NCBI RefSeq assembly: GCF_025399895.1
Contig: NZ_JAODUA010000001.1
Location: forward strand, 248,001-312,000
Source: Streptomyces sp. ASQP_92
GTDB lineage: Bacteria > Actinomycetota > Actinomycetes > Streptomycetales > Streptomycetaceae
Direction: 5' to 3'
DNA length: 64,000 bases
The notes beneath the pieces were generated by a model. It was given only the letters and a program-made list of their open reading frames with translations, searched no databases and was not told the DNA's origin. This document shows, piece after piece, positions 62,945 through 64,000 of this stretch (position 1 is its first letter; every line of letters begins with the position of its first letter). The translations under genes were made by a program, and so were the position numbers.

Positions 62945-64000
62945 TGGGGGACTCCTTGCACGGTCAGGAGGGAGGTCATGCGGTCCGCCGCGAGGGCCGG
63001 GTCCGGGAACAGGCCGAGCCCGTCGGCCAGTTCGTACGCCCGCGCCAGATGCGGCAGCGACCGCGCGGACTGCAAACCGCCGACCATGGTGAAGTGAGAC
63101 TGGTGCCCGGCCAGCCATGCCAGGAACACCACACCCGTCTTGTAGAAGCGCGTGGGGGCCTGGAAGAGGTGCCGGGACAGTTCGACCGTCGGGTCCAGGA
63201 GCGAGCGGAAGGTGTCGGTGTCGCCCTGGTCCAGGGCTCGGACGGCCCGCGCCGCGAGCGGGCCGAGCGGGTCGAAGATGCCCAACAGGGCGTGGCTGAA
63301 GCCCTGTTCGTCGCCCGCGATCAGTTCGGGATAGTGGAAGTCGTCGCCCGTGTAGCACCGGACGCCGTCCGGGAGGCGCCGCCTCAGCTCCACTTCCCGC
63401 TGGGCGTCGAGGAGGGAGACCTTGATGCCGTCGACCTTGTCGGGGTGGGCGGCGATGACCTCCAGGAAGGTCTTGGTCGCCGCGTCCAGGTCGGTCGAGC
63501 CCCAGTAGCCGTCCAGCGCCGGGTCGAACATCGGGCCCAGCCAGTGCAGGATCACCGGCCCGGACGCCTGGCGGAGCAGGTCCGTGTAGACGGTGAGGTA
63601 GTCCTCGGGGGAGCGGGCCGACGCCGCGAGCGCCCGCGAGGCCATCAGGATCGGCTGCGCCCCCGCGCCCTCGACGAGGCCGAGCTGCTCCTCGTACGCC
63701 GCCGTCACCTGGGCCACATCGCCCGAGGCGAGCTGATCCGTACCCACTCCGCACGCGATCCGGCCGCCAACCGCCTTGGCCTCGGCGGCACTTCGGCCGA
63801 TCAGCTCCGCGGCGGCGGGCCAGTCCAGGCCCATGCCGCGCTGCGCGGTGTCCATCGCCTCCGCGACGCCGAGGCCGTGCGCCCACAGATGGCGGCGGAA
63901 GGCGAGCGTGGCGTCCCAGTCGACGGCGGCGGGCGAATCGGGCGAGACGTCCGCGTACGGGTCGGCGACGACATGCGCGGCCGCGAAGACCGTACGGGAG
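62941..64000 (-). CDS. DUF993 / dihydrodipicolinate synthase-like protein (5' end outside window)
   Basis: 353 codons are visible; the gene begins beyond the right edge. The frame continues upstream of Met-Asp-Thr-Ala-Gln-Arg-Gly through LAFRRHLWAHGLGVAEAMD, which shows that the internal ATG at 63855 is not the start. The fold is aldolase-like, with VDGIKVSLLDAQREVELRRR as the likely Schiff-base region and ILHWLGPMFDPALDGYWG. Its reaction is not known. In Streptomyces it often travels with Gfo/Idh/MocA dehydrogenases and sugar isomerases. Confidence 0.83.
   Translation of the reverse strand, partial: SRTVFAAAHVVADPYADVSPDSPAAVDWDATLAFRRHLWAHGLGVAEAMDTAQRGMGLDWPAAAELIGRSAAEAKAVGGRIACGVGTDQLASGDVAQVTAAYEEQLGLVEGAGAQPILMASRALAASARSPEDYLTVYTDLLRQASGPVILHWLGPMFDPALDGYWGSTDLDAATKTFLEVIAAHPDKVDGIKVSLLDAQREVELRRRLPDGVRCYTGDDFHYPELIAGDEQGFSHALLGIFDPLGPLAARAVRALDQGDTDTFRSLLDPTVELSRHLFQAPTRFYKTGVVFLAWLAGHQSHFTMVGGLQSARSLPHLARAYELADGLGLFPDPALAADRMTSLLTVQGVPQ

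Noticed and set aside
1..64000. Insertion sequences, prophage, or a large NRPS/PKS cluster
   Set aside because: No transposase, integrase, phage structural or modular synthase motif was seen on either strand; the only siderophore genes are the NRPS-independent des genes.

Overview
The window is a 64 kb piece of a Streptomyces chromosome. The evidence is very high GC with strong third-position GC bias, GTG and TTG starts, a TTA codon inside adpA, DasR-, CebR- and DmdR/IdeR-type operators, and gene order matching from memory the core region around cebR-adpA-glmS-desABCD of S. coelicolor (about SCO2774-SCO2798). No transposase, integrase, phage gene, CRISPR-cas locus or large antibiotic cluster was seen.

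Left part (1-17.8 kb). A partial MerR regulator is followed by the cellobiose/cello-oligosaccharide system: cebE, cebF, cebG and bglC, read leftward from a perfect 14-bp CebR box, with cebR divergent. A small cassette follows (two unrecognised proteins, DUF6879, XRE/DUF5753), beside tRNA-His. Then come orn and the developmental regulator adpA, whose TTA codon makes it bldA-dependent. After these are a small membrane protein, a universal stress protein, a GPR1/FUN34/YaaH membrane protein, glmS, and a secreted GH20 hexosaminidase behind a DasR (dre) site. Aminosugar supply and chitin turnover therefore sit next to iron uptake.

Middle (17.8-45 kb). The desferrioxamine genes desABCD and the uptake/release genes desE and desF each sit behind a 19-bp iron box. 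A branched-chain acyl-CoA (leucine/isovalerate-type) operon follows: acyl-CoA dehydrogenase, HMG-CoA lyase and the two acyl-CoA carboxylase subunits, with a divergent TetR regulator and two palindromic operator candidates. Next are a putative phosphatase, a TesB thioesterase, a second acyl-CoA dehydrogenase and a PucR regulator whose coding region contains repeat-derived DNA. An agmatinase/guanidinobutyrase-family ureohydrolase is paired with a ThDP decarboxylase-like enzyme, which suggests an arginine route. A 1251-residue fused, asymmetric ABC exporter ends this part.

Right part (45-64 kb). This holds secreted proteins (a small four-cysteine protein, an S28 tripeptidyl aminopeptidase, a GH3 N-acetylglucosaminidase) and small redox proteins. 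A second XRE/DUF5753 regulator is paired with a DUF397 protein. A LysR/EamA divergent pair, a two-component system divergent from a MacB-like ABC transporter, and a sugar-isomerase/DUF993 module complete it.

The most unusual feature is a family of five composite intergenic repeat clusters (about 3 kb in total: 22,975-23,751; 33,335-33,890; 44,959-45,530; 47,575-48,154; 60,536-61,116). Each has hairpin units (CTGGGGCTCCGCCCCAG and relatives) followed by 4-7 phased 56-58-bp units carrying GGGCGCGGGGAACTGCGCGA. In all five the element has the same polarity, with the hairpin side directly after the stop codon of a gene. A related sequence has become coding DNA inside the PucR gene.
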